A stretch of DNA of 64,000 nt, taken from Acuticoccus sp965213555. Its GTDB lineage: Bacteria > Pseudomonadota > Alphaproteobacteria > Rhizobiales > Amorphaceae. How positions within the stretch are numbered: the stretch's first letter is position 1; each line of letters starts with the position of its first letter. The notes beneath the pieces were generated by a model. The model did no database searches. It saw nothing but the letters and a program-made list of their open reading frames with translations, and was not told where the DNA came from. The translations under genes and the position numbers were made by a program. The DNA lies in NCBI RefSeq assembly GCF_965213555.1, contig NZ_OZ243890.1, positions 2,356,001 to 2,420,000 on the forward strand, written 5' to 3'. Shown piece by piece: positions 46,854 through 54,585 of this stretch.

Positions 46854-46877
46854 GTTCCATCAAGCTTTTGATGGAAC
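46854..46877. promoter_or_regulatory. Perfect dyad ahead of luxI (candidate lux-type box)
   Basis: Arms GTTCCATCAA (46854-46863) and TTGATGGAAC (46868-46877) are separated by GCTT. The dyad ends 65 bp before the luxI ATG and 42 bp after the ymdB stop. It has no T-run, which argues against a simple terminator. Its position suits a LuxR-type activator site near the -35 region. The sequence differs from classical lux boxes, so this is inference. Confidence 0.55.
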
Positions 46878-46942
46878 AACTTTGAGTCGGGGCGGGCTAG
46901 GATCCCACACTGCAGCGATCGTGCTGCGAAGGGAGCTGTGCC

Positions 46943-47599
46943 ATGTACTTCATCCTCCAGCCACACCAGCAGACTGACCACCCGGACCTCATCGCGCAGA
47001 TGTTTCGCCTCCGAAAGAAGGTGTTCGGTGACGAGCTGCGTTGGGTCGAGACCTTCGGGCCTGAAGAAAGGGATGCCTATGACGACATGAACCCTGTGTA
47101 CCTGATGCACACGGATCCAGCTGGCGCTTACCTTTACAGCGTTGTCCGGATGATGCCGATGAGCGGGCCCACGCTCTTGTCGGATGTTTTCTCAGAGACG
47201 ATCCCGGATGCAGCGGGCTTCATCGACCCGTCGATCTGGGAGTTCACGCGGTTCTGCATGGACGACGATCTGCTGCGGAGGCACGGTCGGGGCAGCGAGT
47301 GCATGCAGATCCTCAAAATGATGAACACCGGCTCATTGGAGTTCGGCGTCGACGCCGGCATCGAGGCGTACGTCGCCAACTTCGATCGCTTGCGGTGGCG
47401 GATGTGGCGGCGTATCGGCAAGCCCTTCGACATCGTCGGCAAGTCGGACGACTTCGGCGTCGAGGTTCTCCTAGGCATCTCTGAATGTTCGGGGGCGGTG
47501 AGGGACCGGATGTACGCACATCTCGGGATCCAGGGTCCGGTCCTGTCGGAGCCGCCACGGGCCGCGATGGTTGAGGAGATGCACCGCGACGCTGCCTGA
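46943..47599 (+). CDS. luxI: LuxI-family acyl-homoserine-lactone synthase
   Basis: The 218-residue protein should make an N-acyl-homoserine lactone from S-adenosylmethionine and an acyl-ACP or acyl-CoA. The invariant residues are present at normal spacing: R24, F28 and W34 (RLRKKVFGDELRW), D44 and D47 (DAYDD), R69, F83, E100 and R103 (WEFTRFCM). GC content looks lower than in flanking genes. It converges with luxR. The RBS GGGAGC lies upstream. The acyl chain cannot be predicted. The symbol is generic. Confidence 0.92.
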   Translation: MYFILQPHQQTDHPDLIAQMFRLRKKVFGDELRWVETFGPEERDAYDDMNPVYLMHTDPAGAYLYSVVRMMPMSGPTLLSDVFSETIPDAAGFIDPSIWEFTRFCMDDDLLRRHGRGSECMQILKMMNTGSLEFGVDAGIEAYVANFDRLRWRMWRRIGKPFDIVGKSDDFGVEVLLGISECSGAVRDRMYAHLGIQGPVLSEPPRAAMVEEMHRDAA

Positions 47600-47646
47600 T
47601 GAGGCTGCCCGTCCCGGGGCACGAGTGTTTGGCGAGCTAAGCAAGA

Positions 47647-47676
47647 CAGCGATCCGGTCCGACGATCGGGTCGCTG
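47647..47676. other. Hairpin between convergent luxI and luxR
   Basis: CAGCGATCCG (47647-47656) can pair with CGGGTCGCTG (47667-47676) through ten base pairs including one G:T, around a 10-nt loop. No T-run follows on either side. It may act as a weak bidirectional terminator between the two convergent genes. Confidence 0.4.
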
Positions 47677-47697
47677 GACGCCCGACGCTCGCCCTGC

Positions 47698-48402
47698 TCA
47701 AGCGATGCTGGTCGGGAGAATGCCGAGACGTTCTGCCTTCACCGCCGCCTGTGCCATCGTCCCGCAATCGAGCTTCATTCGCGCAGACTTAAGGTACGTC
47801 CTGACCGTATGCGCGGATAGGTTGGTGATGATCGCGATGTCGGGGACTTCTTTGCCCTCTGCGACCCAGGAAAGCGCCTCCCTCTCTCGCGGGCTCAACT
47901 TTGGCGTAGGTGGAACTTCGGCGAACAGCTCCTCACAACATCTCCGGTGCAGCACCGAACCAATTTCCAGCCACTGAGAAAGGTGTGCCTGAGTGAACAC
48001 CGTCCATGCTGAGCCGGTAAGGTCGCTCGAGACCGTCATGATGCCACGTTGGTTCCACTTGTTCGTCAAGGGAATGCAGTATCCACTCGCACCAATGTCG
48101 TGGCGCTGAGCATCATAAAAGAACGCTGCGACCTTGCTGGTGCTGACCTCGATCTCAGACCAATCGAACGGGGTGGCCCGCTTGAAGCCGGCGCGTAGGA
48201 TCGGATCGATGGACCAGTACCGTTGGACGAAGTAGCGCCCCAACCACTCCGCCGAGTACGTCGTGCGGACGAAGGGATCCTTTTCCGGATCGGACCCAAA
48301 GCGGGCCACAACACTCGTCACATGTTTGAGCCCAAAGTGGTCACGCACGGCACCAAGCGCGCGGTTGACGTCGAGCGCGGGATCAGCGAGCGCGGTCAAC
48401 AA
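47698..48402 (-). CDS. luxR: LuxR-family autoinducer-binding transcriptional regulator
   Basis: The 234-residue protein has an N-terminal AHL-binding domain and a C-terminal GerE-type HTH. Ligand-pocket residues W53, Y57, D66, P67 and W81 keep the spacing of TraR W57, Y61, D70, P71 and W85, so it should bind an acyl-homoserine lactone. The HTH is LSPREREALSWVAEGKEVPD with ITNLSAHTVRTYLKSARMKL. The start is TTG at 48402 with a weak RBS, so the start is uncertain. Its base composition is clearly less GC-rich than its neighbours. It is the likely receptor for the luxI product. Confidence 0.92.
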   Translation of the reverse strand: MLTALADPALDVNRALGAVRDHFGLKHVTSVVARFGSDPEKDPFVRTTYSAEWLGRYFVQRYWSIDPILRAGFKRATPFDWSEIEVSTSKVAAFFYDAQRHDIGASGYCIPLTNKWNQRGIMTVSSDLTGSAWTVFTQAHLSQWLEIGSVLHRRCCEELFAEVPPTPKLSPREREALSWVAEGKEVPDIAIITNLSAHTVRTYLKSARMKLDCGTMAQAAVKAERLGILPTSIA

Positions 48403-48668
48403 GACGTCCGACCTCGTTCTGAGCCTCGAGCGGCCGGCGGGAGGGGCCTGCTCGCTTCGCCCGACTGCAGCTCTCGCGGGTGCGCCATATCGACGTCCTG
48501 GGCATCGCCAACAACTCGCTATGTTAACACAGAATGAAACGGCGTCACGAGCACCATGCGTTCACCGATCATTCATCTCCCCACTTTGGGGATATAGGGC
48601 TCGGTGTCCTAACGCGTTACAAAACAACAGCATAAAGCGATGTTTGCGTGAGGGAGGGTACGGCGCCC

Positions 48669-48935
48669 ATGAGCTCGTCACCATTCAACGACCACCACCT
48701 CGCCATGGTCCGCAGCCTGCTCGATCGCCGACAGGGCTACGACGACGCTGCCGTGTCGGACGCGAAGTACATGATGGAAGCGCTGCACGGGGAGAATGCG
48801 GCGATGACCGCCGTTGCGATCGCCTGCGATCGCCTCCTCGACGACAAGGTGGACGAGACGCGGTTCTGGATGCGGGTGTACCGTGCCATTGCGGGCATCG
48901 ACACCCCACAGCGGGAAGCCTGCGTGCTGCACTAG
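48669..48935 (+). CDS. Small hypothetical protein next to luxR
   Basis: The predicted 88-residue soluble protein (MSSSPFNDHHLAMVRSLLDR, YMMEALHGENAAMTAVAIAC, DKVDETRFWMRVYRAIAGID) has no family I can name. ATG at 48669 is preceded by GAGGGAGGG with ten bases spacing. A GTG at 48648 is in frame but would overlap that RBS. The AT-rich region 48520-48640, with a TCCCCA/TGGGGA dyad at 48579-48593, probably holds its promoter. It diverges from luxR and could be a quorum-sensing target. Confidence 0.62.
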   Translation: MSSSPFNDHHLAMVRSLLDRRQGYDDAAVSDAKYMMEALHGENAAMTAVAIACDRLLDDKVDETRFWMRVYRAIAGIDTPQREACVLH

Positions 48936-49057
48936 CGTTCGAAGGGGCGCTTGCGAGCCCTCTGGCAAGCGTCCGGGAAGGCTGGCGACGCATCGTCCTG
49001 CGCCTACACTTCGGCGCCGACAACGGCTAAGTTCATGGCGCGTTGACGAGGGCGATC

Positions 49058-49807
49058 ATGGCCGGCCATTCCAAGTTCAAGAACATCATGCACCGCAAGG
49101 GCGCGCAGGACGCCAGGCGGTCCAAGCTGTTCTCCAAGCTGTCCCGTGAGATCACGGTGGCGGCGAAGATGGGCGCGGCCGACCCGGACATGAACCCGCG
49201 GCTTCGCCTCGCCATCCAGGCGGCCAAGGCGCAGTCCGTGCCGAAGGACAACATCGAGCGGGCGATCAAGAAGGCAGCCGGCGACGAAGACGCGAGCTAC
49301 GAGGCCGTGCGGTACGAGGGCTACGGCCCCGGAGGCGTCGCGGTGCTGGTCGAGGCGCTGACCGACAACCGCAACCGCACCGCAGGCGCGGTGCGTGCCG
49401 CGTTCTCGAAGCATGGTGGCGCGCTCGGTGAGACCGGCTCAGTCGCCTTCATGTTCGACCGGGTGGGCGAGGTCGAGTTCGACGCGGGGGTCGCCGACGC
49501 CGACGCCGTCATGGAGGCGGCCATCGAGGCCGGCGCGGATGACGTCGTGTCCGACGCCGACGGTCACCTGGTGACCTGCGCGTTCGAGAACCTCGCGGAG
49601 GTGTCCGGTGCCCTCAGCGAGCGGCTCGGCGATCCGCGCTCGGTCTCCCTCGTCTGGCGCCCCCAGACCAACACGCCGGTGGACGAGGAGAGGGCGGCGA
49701 CGCTGATGAAGCTCATCGACGCCCTGGAGGACGACGACGACGTTCAGACCGTGTTCGCCAACTACGAGGTCTCCGACGAGGTCGCGGAGAAGCTCGCCGC
49801 CGCCTGA
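49058..49807 (+). CDS. yebC: YebC/PmpR-family protein
   Basis: The 249-residue protein shows the full YebC pattern: MAGHSKFKNIMHRKGAQDAR, SKLFSKLSREITVAAKMGAA, KAQSVPKDNIERAIKKAAG, YEGYGPGGVAVLVEALTDNR, and the C-terminal DDDDVQTVFANY. YebC proteins were described as transcriptional regulators (PmpR); recent work links family members to translation of proline-rich sequences. ATG at 49058 is the family start. It normally lies next to ruvC. Confidence 0.95.
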   Translation: MAGHSKFKNIMHRKGAQDARRSKLFSKLSREITVAAKMGAADPDMNPRLRLAIQAAKAQSVPKDNIERAIKKAAGDEDASYEAVRYEGYGPGGVAVLVEALTDNRNRTAGAVRAAFSKHGGALGETGSVAFMFDRVGEVEFDAGVADADAVMEAAIEAGADDVVSDADGHLVTCAFENLAEVSGALSERLGDPRSVSLVWRPQTNTPVDEERAATLMKLIDALEDDDDVQTVFANYEVSDEVAEKLAAA

Positions 49808-49846
49808 CGCTCCACGCGACCCTCGGCAGCACGAAGGAGGGCGGCC

Positions 49847-50224
49847 GTGGCATGTCCGGTATGCCGGTCGGTCGAGCGCCAAGGCGGGGCGGGCGGCGAA
49901 CGACGGCCGCCTGCTCGAGCGCTCCATGGTGACGGATGGGCCTCGCGCGGCGTCCTCAGCAAGCGGCTGTGGCTCGGTCGTCGCGAGCAGGCGATCGCCG
50001 ACCACCATCGCCGCATGGCGAATGTCCTGACCGCCGTGATCGCGGCCGGAGTCCCGATCCTCGCGTGGGGTCTGTGGGTCCTGGACCCGTGGGCGACGGT
50101 GGCCGGCACCGTCGTCGTCCTCGGCGCCAAGCTATGGTTCGTCGACCGGATGGTGCGGCTGTACGACGAGGCGATGGGGGCTGTGCGCGAGGCCGTGCCG
50201 ACGGCCCCACGCACGGTTCGGTGA
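49847..50224 (+). CDS. Small membrane protein upstream of a glycosyltransferase
   Basis: The 125-residue frame has a Cys/Arg-rich N-terminus and two hydrophobic helices (VLTAVIAAGVPILAWGLWVL, WATVAGTVVVLGAKLWFVDR). The second half (from LSKRLWLGRREQAIADHHRR) looks like a real small membrane protein; the first 35 residues are less certain and the start may be internal. It overlaps the glycosyltransferase start in a GTGA arrangement, so the two are coupled. No family recognised. Confidence 0.6.
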   Translation: MACPVCRSVERQGGAGGERRPPARALHGDGWASRGVLSKRLWLGRREQAIADHHRRMANVLTAVIAAGVPILAWGLWVLDPWATVAGTVVVLGAKLWFVDRMVRLYDEAMGAVREAVPTAPRTVR

Positions 50225-51321
50225 ACGTCCTCTTCGTCCTCCCCTCGTTCCACACCAACCTTGCCCATGCGCTGTCGGCTCTTTGCGCGTGCGGCGTCAC
50301 GGTCCGCCTCATTGTCAGGGACCGGGGGCGGGGCACGGCGGACGGGGTCGACGTCTGCGTTCGAGCATCCGCCGGACTGGGCGACGCCCTCACGGCGCTG
50401 CGCGCGATTGGGCCCGACCTCGTGGTGGTGCGCAAGGCGGCCGGCCTGTCGCGTCCGTTCGCGCTGGCCGCGACGCTGACGCGTCGGCCGCTGCTCGGCT
50501 ACGACCTGACCCCGCTGCTGCGCTCGCGCGGTCCCGTCCGCAGCGCGTTCGGTGTGCTGCGCGGCCGGCCGGTCGTGCGCATGACGCCGGTGCACGGCCT
50601 GCCCGGTCGAGCGGCATCAAGGGCTGACCCGAGAGCCGTGTTCACACCCTTCCCGCCGGCCTTGCCCGGCGCCTTCGATCCGCGCCGAGGGTACGCCCCG
50701 GACGGCGCCGTGCGCATCCTGTGCGTCGCCAAGCTGGCCGAGGCACGGAAGGAGGTCGAGCGGCTGTTGGCGGTGCTCGAGACCATCGACCGACCCTTCA
50801 CCCTGACGCTCGCCGGCTCGACGAGCCTCGCCATCGGCAACCCCGACCCTGCGCTCCTGAAGCGCCTCCGCACCTACCCCGCCGGGGGACGGCTCGCCGG
50901 GCGCGTTCGCCTCGTCCCCGACGCGCCGTTCGCCGCGATGGACGCACTCTACCGGGCGCACGACCTGTGCGTGCTACCGGCGCGGCGTGAGCCGCTCGGC
51001 GTCGCACCCCTCGAGGCGATGGCGCGCGGCTGTGCGGCGATCGTCTCGGACGAGTGCGGCAGCGCAGGCCACATCGCGCTGGCTGCACGGGAGGGACCGC
51101 CCGTGGGGACGATCTTCCGAGCCGGCGACGACGATGCGCTCCGCGGTGCCTTGACTGAGGCGCTCGACCCGAGCCGATGCAAGGCCATGGGCCGCGCCGC
51201 CGGGGCGTGGTGCGCCAGCGCCCTCAGCGCGGAGCGGTTCGTCGCCGGCTTCGCCCGCGCCGCGACGATGGCGGGCGCCACGGTTGGGGATGCCCTCGGG
51301 GACGCAGCGCCGCGGTGGTGA
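50221..51321 (+). CDS. Glycosyltransferase family 4-like protein
   Basis: The 366-residue GT-B fold protein begins VNVLFVLPSFHTNLAHALSA. The donor-binding half shows RILCVAKLAEARKEVERLLA and then LYRAHDLCVLPARREPLGVA followed by PLEAMARGCAAIVSDECGSA, the E-x7-E region of GT4 enzymes. The acceptor and sugar are unknown. GTG at 50221 overlaps the preceding stop. Together with the small membrane protein it separates yebC from ruvC, which are adjacent in many relatives. Confidence 0.83.
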   Translation: MNVLFVLPSFHTNLAHALSALCACGVTVRLIVRDRGRGTADGVDVCVRASAGLGDALTALRAIGPDLVVVRKAAGLSRPFALAATLTRRPLLGYDLTPLLRSRGPVRSAFGVLRGRPVVRMTPVHGLPGRAASRADPRAVFTPFPPALPGAFDPRRGYAPDGAVRILCVAKLAEARKEVERLLAVLETIDRPFTLTLAGSTSLAIGNPDPALLKRLRTYPAGGRLAGRVRLVPDAPFAAMDALYRAHDLCVLPARREPLGVAPLEAMARGCAAIVSDECGSAGHIALAAREGPPVGTIFRAGDDDALRGALTEALDPSRCKAMGRAAGAWCASALSAERFVAGFARAATMAGATVGDALGDAAPRW

Positions 51322-51370
51322 CGGACGGTTCACCTTGCGCCGATAGTGTGCGCCACGCGAAGGGAGCGCC

Positions 51371-51874
51371 ATGGTCACCATCCTCGGCCTCGACCCGGGA
51401 CTGCGCGCCACTGGCTGGGGCGCCATCGCCGTCGAGGGTCCGTCGCTGTCCTTCGTCGGCGCGGGCACCGTTCGGTCGTCGGCGGAGGCGCTGCTGGGCG
51501 CGCGCCTTGCTGCGCTCTACGACGGGCTGTCGCTGGTGGTGGCCGACCTTGCGCCGGACGAGGCCGCTGCGGAGACCACCTACGTGTCGCGTGACGGCGC
51601 GGCGACGCTGAAGCTCGGGCAGGCGCGGGGCGTCGCGTTGCTCGTGCCGGCGGTGCGAGGGATCCCGGTCTCGGAGTACGCGCCGAGCCTCGTCAAGAAG
51701 TCCGTGGTCGGTGCCGGGCGGGCGGACAAGCGGCAGATCAAGGCCATGGTGACGATGCTCCTGCCCGCAGCCCGTGGGGACACCGAGCACGCCTGGGACG
51801 CGCTCGCCGTCGCCATCTGCCACGCCAGCCATCGCCGCTCCCGGAGCGCAGCGAGCGGACGGGCCGCGGCGTGA
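51371..51874 (+). CDS. ruvC: Holliday-junction endonuclease RuvC
   Basis: The 167-residue resolvase cleaves Holliday junctions as a dimer with RuvAB. Acidic catalytic residues lie in ILGLDPGLRATGWG (Asp), the DEAAAETTYV region (Glu), and DTEHAWDALAVAICH (two Asp). The RBS AAGGGAG lies before ATG 51371. The stop overlaps the ruvA GTG by four bases (GTGA). Confidence 0.95.
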   Translation: MVTILGLDPGLRATGWGAIAVEGPSLSFVGAGTVRSSAEALLGARLAALYDGLSLVVADLAPDEAAAETTYVSRDGAATLKLGQARGVALLVPAVRGIPVSEYAPSLVKKSVVGAGRADKRQIKAMVTMLLPAARGDTEHAWDALAVAICHASHRRSRSAASGRAAA

Positions 51875-52464
51875 TCGGCCGCCTCGACGGCACCGTGGTC
51901 GAGACCGGCGACGGGGTCATCGTCCTCGACGTCGCGGGCGTCGGCTACGAGGTGTTCATGACCAACCGGGACATCGGAGGCCACAGCGTCGGCAAGCCCG
52001 CGACACTCGTCATCGAGACGTTGGTGCGCGAGGACATGATCCGGCTGTACGGGTTTCGCGATCGCGCGCACCGCGAATGGTTCCGGCTGCTGCAGGGCGT
52101 CCCGGGGGTCGGCGCGAAGGTCGCGCTCGGCGTCCTCTCCGTGCTGCCGGCGGAGGCGCTCGCGGCGGCCGTCGTCACCGGCGACCGGGCGGCCATCGCC
52201 CGCGCGCCCGGCGTCGGCAAGCGCGTCGCCGAGCGCATCGTGAGCGAGCTCGCCGGCAAGGGTCCGACACCTGCCGTCACCATTGCATCGGGGGCGACGC
52301 CGACGCCCAGCGACGACGGTCTCGCCGACGCCGTGTCCGCCCTCGTCAACCTCGGCTATGCCGAGGCGGACGCCCGCGGCGCACTCATCGCTGCCCGTGG
52401 CGCTCGGCCCGAGGCGAGCGCGGCCGAGCTGATCCGGGCCGGGCTGAGGGCGCTCGCCGCGTGA
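51871..52464 (+). CDS. ruvA: Holliday-junction-binding protein RuvA
   Basis: The 197-residue protein holds the four-way junction and loads RuvB. Domain I begins MIGRLDGTVVETGDGVIVLD. The helix-hairpin-helix motifs are LQGVPGVGAKVALGVLSVL and APGVGKRVAERIVSELAGK. The C-terminal domain III (ALVNLGYAEADARGALIAAR) contacts RuvB. It starts with GTG and overlaps both ruvC and ruvB by four bases. Confidence 0.95.
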   Translation: MIGRLDGTVVETGDGVIVLDVAGVGYEVFMTNRDIGGHSVGKPATLVIETLVREDMIRLYGFRDRAHREWFRLLQGVPGVGAKVALGVLSVLPAEALAAAVVTGDRAAIARAPGVGKRVAERIVSELAGKGPTPAVTIASGATPTPSDDGLADAVSALVNLGYAEADARGALIAARGARPEASAAELIRAGLRALAA

Positions 52465-53495
52465 CCGGGGACCTTCGCGCCGTCTCCGCCGAGGCGCAGG
52501 ACGGCGACCACGACCGCGCCCTGCGCCCGCAGCGCCTCGCCGAGTTCGTCGGCCAGCCGGCGGCCCGCGCCAACCTCGACGTGTTCGTGCGCGCCGCACG
52601 GGGCCGTGGCGAGGCGCTGGACCACGTGCTCCTCGTGGGTCCGCCGGGCCTCGGCAAGACGACGCTGGCGCAGATCGTGGCGCGCGAGCTCGGCGTCGGC
52701 TTCCGCTCCACGTCCGGGCCGGTGATCGCGAAGGCCGGCGACCTGGCCGCCCTCCTCACCAACCTCGAAGAGCGCGACGTCCTGTTCATCGACGAGATCC
52801 ACCGGCTATCGCCCCACGTGGAGGAGATCCTCTACCCCGCCATGGAGGACTTCCAGCTCGACCTCCTGATCGGCGAGGGACCGGCCGCGCGCTCGGTCAA
52901 GATCGAGCTTGCGCGGTTCACCTTGGTCGGCGCGACGACGCGGCTCGGCCTGTTGACGACGCCGCTGCGCGACCGCTTCGGCATCCCGCTTCGCCTCGAG
53001 TTCTACGACGTGGACGACCTGTGCCGCATCGTGGGCCGCGGAGCCGCGCTCATGGGGACCGAGCTGACCGAGGACGGCGCGCGGGAGATCGCTCGCAGGG
53101 CCCGCGGGACGCCGCGCATCGCGAACCGCTTGTTGCGCCGCGTGCGCGACTTCGCCGCCGTCGACGGCGCGGCTTCCATCGACCGGGGCGTTGCGGACGC
53201 GGCGCTCGTCCGCCTCGACGTCGACGCCGCTGGGCTCGACGCACTGGACCGGCGCTACCTGACGCTCATCGCCGCGCACTACGACGGTGGCCCGGTAGGG
53301 ATCGAGACGCTCGCCGCCGCGCTCTCGGAGCCGCGCGACGCCCTGGAGGACATCGTCGAGCCCTACCTGCTGCAGGGGGGCTACCTGCAGCGCACGCCGC
53401 GTGGCCGGCTGCTCACGCCGACGGCGTTCGCCCACCTCGGCCTGGTGCCCCCGCCTGCCCGGACCGAGGCACCCGGGCTGTTCGATCCCACCTGA
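52461..53495 (+). CDS. ruvB: Holliday-junction branch-migration helicase RuvB
   Basis: This 344-residue AAA+ motor starts at GTG 52461, giving VTGDLRAVSAEAQDGDHDRA before the conserved LRPQRLAEFVGQ. Walker A is GPPGLGKTTLA, Walker B FIDEIHRL, and the sensor region GATTRLGLLTTPLRDRFG. The C-terminal winged helix is present. It ends a tightly overlapping ruvCAB operon. Confidence 0.96.
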   Translation: MTGDLRAVSAEAQDGDHDRALRPQRLAEFVGQPAARANLDVFVRAARGRGEALDHVLLVGPPGLGKTTLAQIVARELGVGFRSTSGPVIAKAGDLAALLTNLEERDVLFIDEIHRLSPHVEEILYPAMEDFQLDLLIGEGPAARSVKIELARFTLVGATTRLGLLTTPLRDRFGIPLRLEFYDVDDLCRIVGRGAALMGTELTEDGAREIARRARGTPRIANRLLRRVRDFAAVDGAASIDRGVADAALVRLDVDAAGLDALDRRYLTLIAAHYDGGPVGIETLAAALSEPRDALEDIVEPYLLQGGYLQRTPRGRLLTPTAFAHLGLVPPPARTEAPGLFDPT

Positions 53496-53501
53496 GCTCG
53501 G

Positions 53502-54293
53502 TCACGCGAGGAGGTGCTGCACTAGCCGCGATAGGGCCGTGCGCGGGTCAGCGAGGTCGGCGACGACGCTCATGTGATGGCGTCCCGTCACGAAGTCGAT
53601 GGTCGCCTCGCGCCTTGCGTCGATGGCGGCGTCGAACAGCCGGGCGGAAGCGCGGCGGAACTCCACGGTCTCGTCCGCGCCGACCCGCAGGTGCAGCGGG
53701 CAGTCAAGGTCGCCGACCCTGTCCTGCGGCGAGAACGCCTCCACCTCCTCTAGTGTGAGCTGGAGCTCGTCCTGGATGAAGGCATGGCGCAGCGGAGCCA
53801 GCTCGTAGAGCCCGCTGACAGCGACGACCGCGCTCGGCGGCGTGTCGGCGCGCAGCGCCGCCTCGACCGCAAGGTGGGCCCCCGCCGAGTGGCCCACCAG
53901 AAGGACACGCTCGCATGCCCTCGCGGCGACGTTGCACGCGGCGAGGGTGTCGTCCACGAGGTCGGCCATGCGCGCGGCCGGCATGAGGCGATAGTCGACG
54001 TTGTAGAGCGTTGCCTTCGCTGCAGCCGCCGTCTCGGCGACGAAGGAGAAGTTGTCCGCGCTGTAGCGGCGCCAGTAGCCCCCGTGGACGAAGACGAGGC
54101 CGACGTCCGCTCGACCCAGCGGCGTGCGCCAGACAGCCTGGTTCTCGCCCGCGCCCGTCGCGATGCGTTCGGGCTGGCCGAGCCGGTCCGCCTCCGCCGA
54201 CAACGCGCCGTGACGGTCCTGCCAGGCGGCGAAGTCCGGCACCGTGACGGCGTTCTCGAGCTGCGAGTTCCAGAAGGCTTGCGTCCCACGCAT
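53502..54293 (-). CDS. Alpha/beta hydrolase, arylformamidase/esterase-like
   Basis: This 263-residue hydrolase has the oxyanion HGGYWRR motif, the YNVDYRLMPAARMADLVDDT segment, the nucleophile elbow VGHSAGAHLAVEA, and late Asp and His (VGADETVEFRRASA, GRHHMSVV). The fold and HGGYW resemble arylformamidase/kynurenine formamidase-type esterases, but no kynurenine genes are nearby. ATG at 54293 has CGGAG eight bases upstream; an upstream ATG at 54377 would run into the operator-like dyad. It converges with ruvB, 6 bp apart. Confidence 0.8.
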   Translation of the reverse strand: MRGTQAFWNSQLENAVTVPDFAAWQDRHGALSAEADRLGQPERIATGAGENQAVWRTPLGRADVGLVFVHGGYWRRYSADNFSFVAETAAAAKATLYNVDYRLMPAARMADLVDDTLAACNVAARACERVLLVGHSAGAHLAVEAALRADTPPSAVVAVSGLYELAPLRHAFIQDELQLTLEEVEAFSPQDRVGDLDCPLHLRVGADETVEFRRASARLFDAAIDARREATIDFVTGRHHMSVVADLADPRTALSRLVQHLLA

Positions 54294-54377
54294 GGCGAAC
54301 TCCGAATGACCCTCTGGAGGAGACCGACCGTCCGATGCCTCGATCTCCGGCTCGCCCGCGACGTGCTGATAAGGCAC

Positions 54378-54400
54378 GTTGACTGAACCGATCAGTCAAC
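54378..54400. promoter_or_regulatory. Perfect 9-bp-arm dyad ahead of the hydrolase (TetR-type operator candidate)
   Basis: Arms GTTGACTGA and TCAGTCAAC flank ACCGA. The dyad lies 84 bp upstream of the hydrolase ATG and 185 bp upstream of the methyltransferase gene on the other strand. Size, symmetry and sequence are typical of TetR-family operators. No TetR gene is encoded in the window. Confidence 0.55.
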
Positions 54401-54585
54401 ATGCGGTAGCGCCATGACGCAAGCATCAACTGCTTTACGTTGCGAAAGGTCGGTTGGTTTTGCGCAGGGGCGTGATGGACCGCAGATCGGTCGTTCGTGG
54501 TGGGATTCCAGCAAAGCTCGAGCGTCGGCAGGACCGTTCTACCCGCTGCCGCGTTGCGCTTCACGACGGACCTTGGAGGGGCAGG

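Noticed and set aside
48945..48972. CGCTTGC/GCAAGCG hairpin after the small gene as a terminator
   Set aside because: Only a 7-bp stem with a long loop and no T-run; not strong enough to call.
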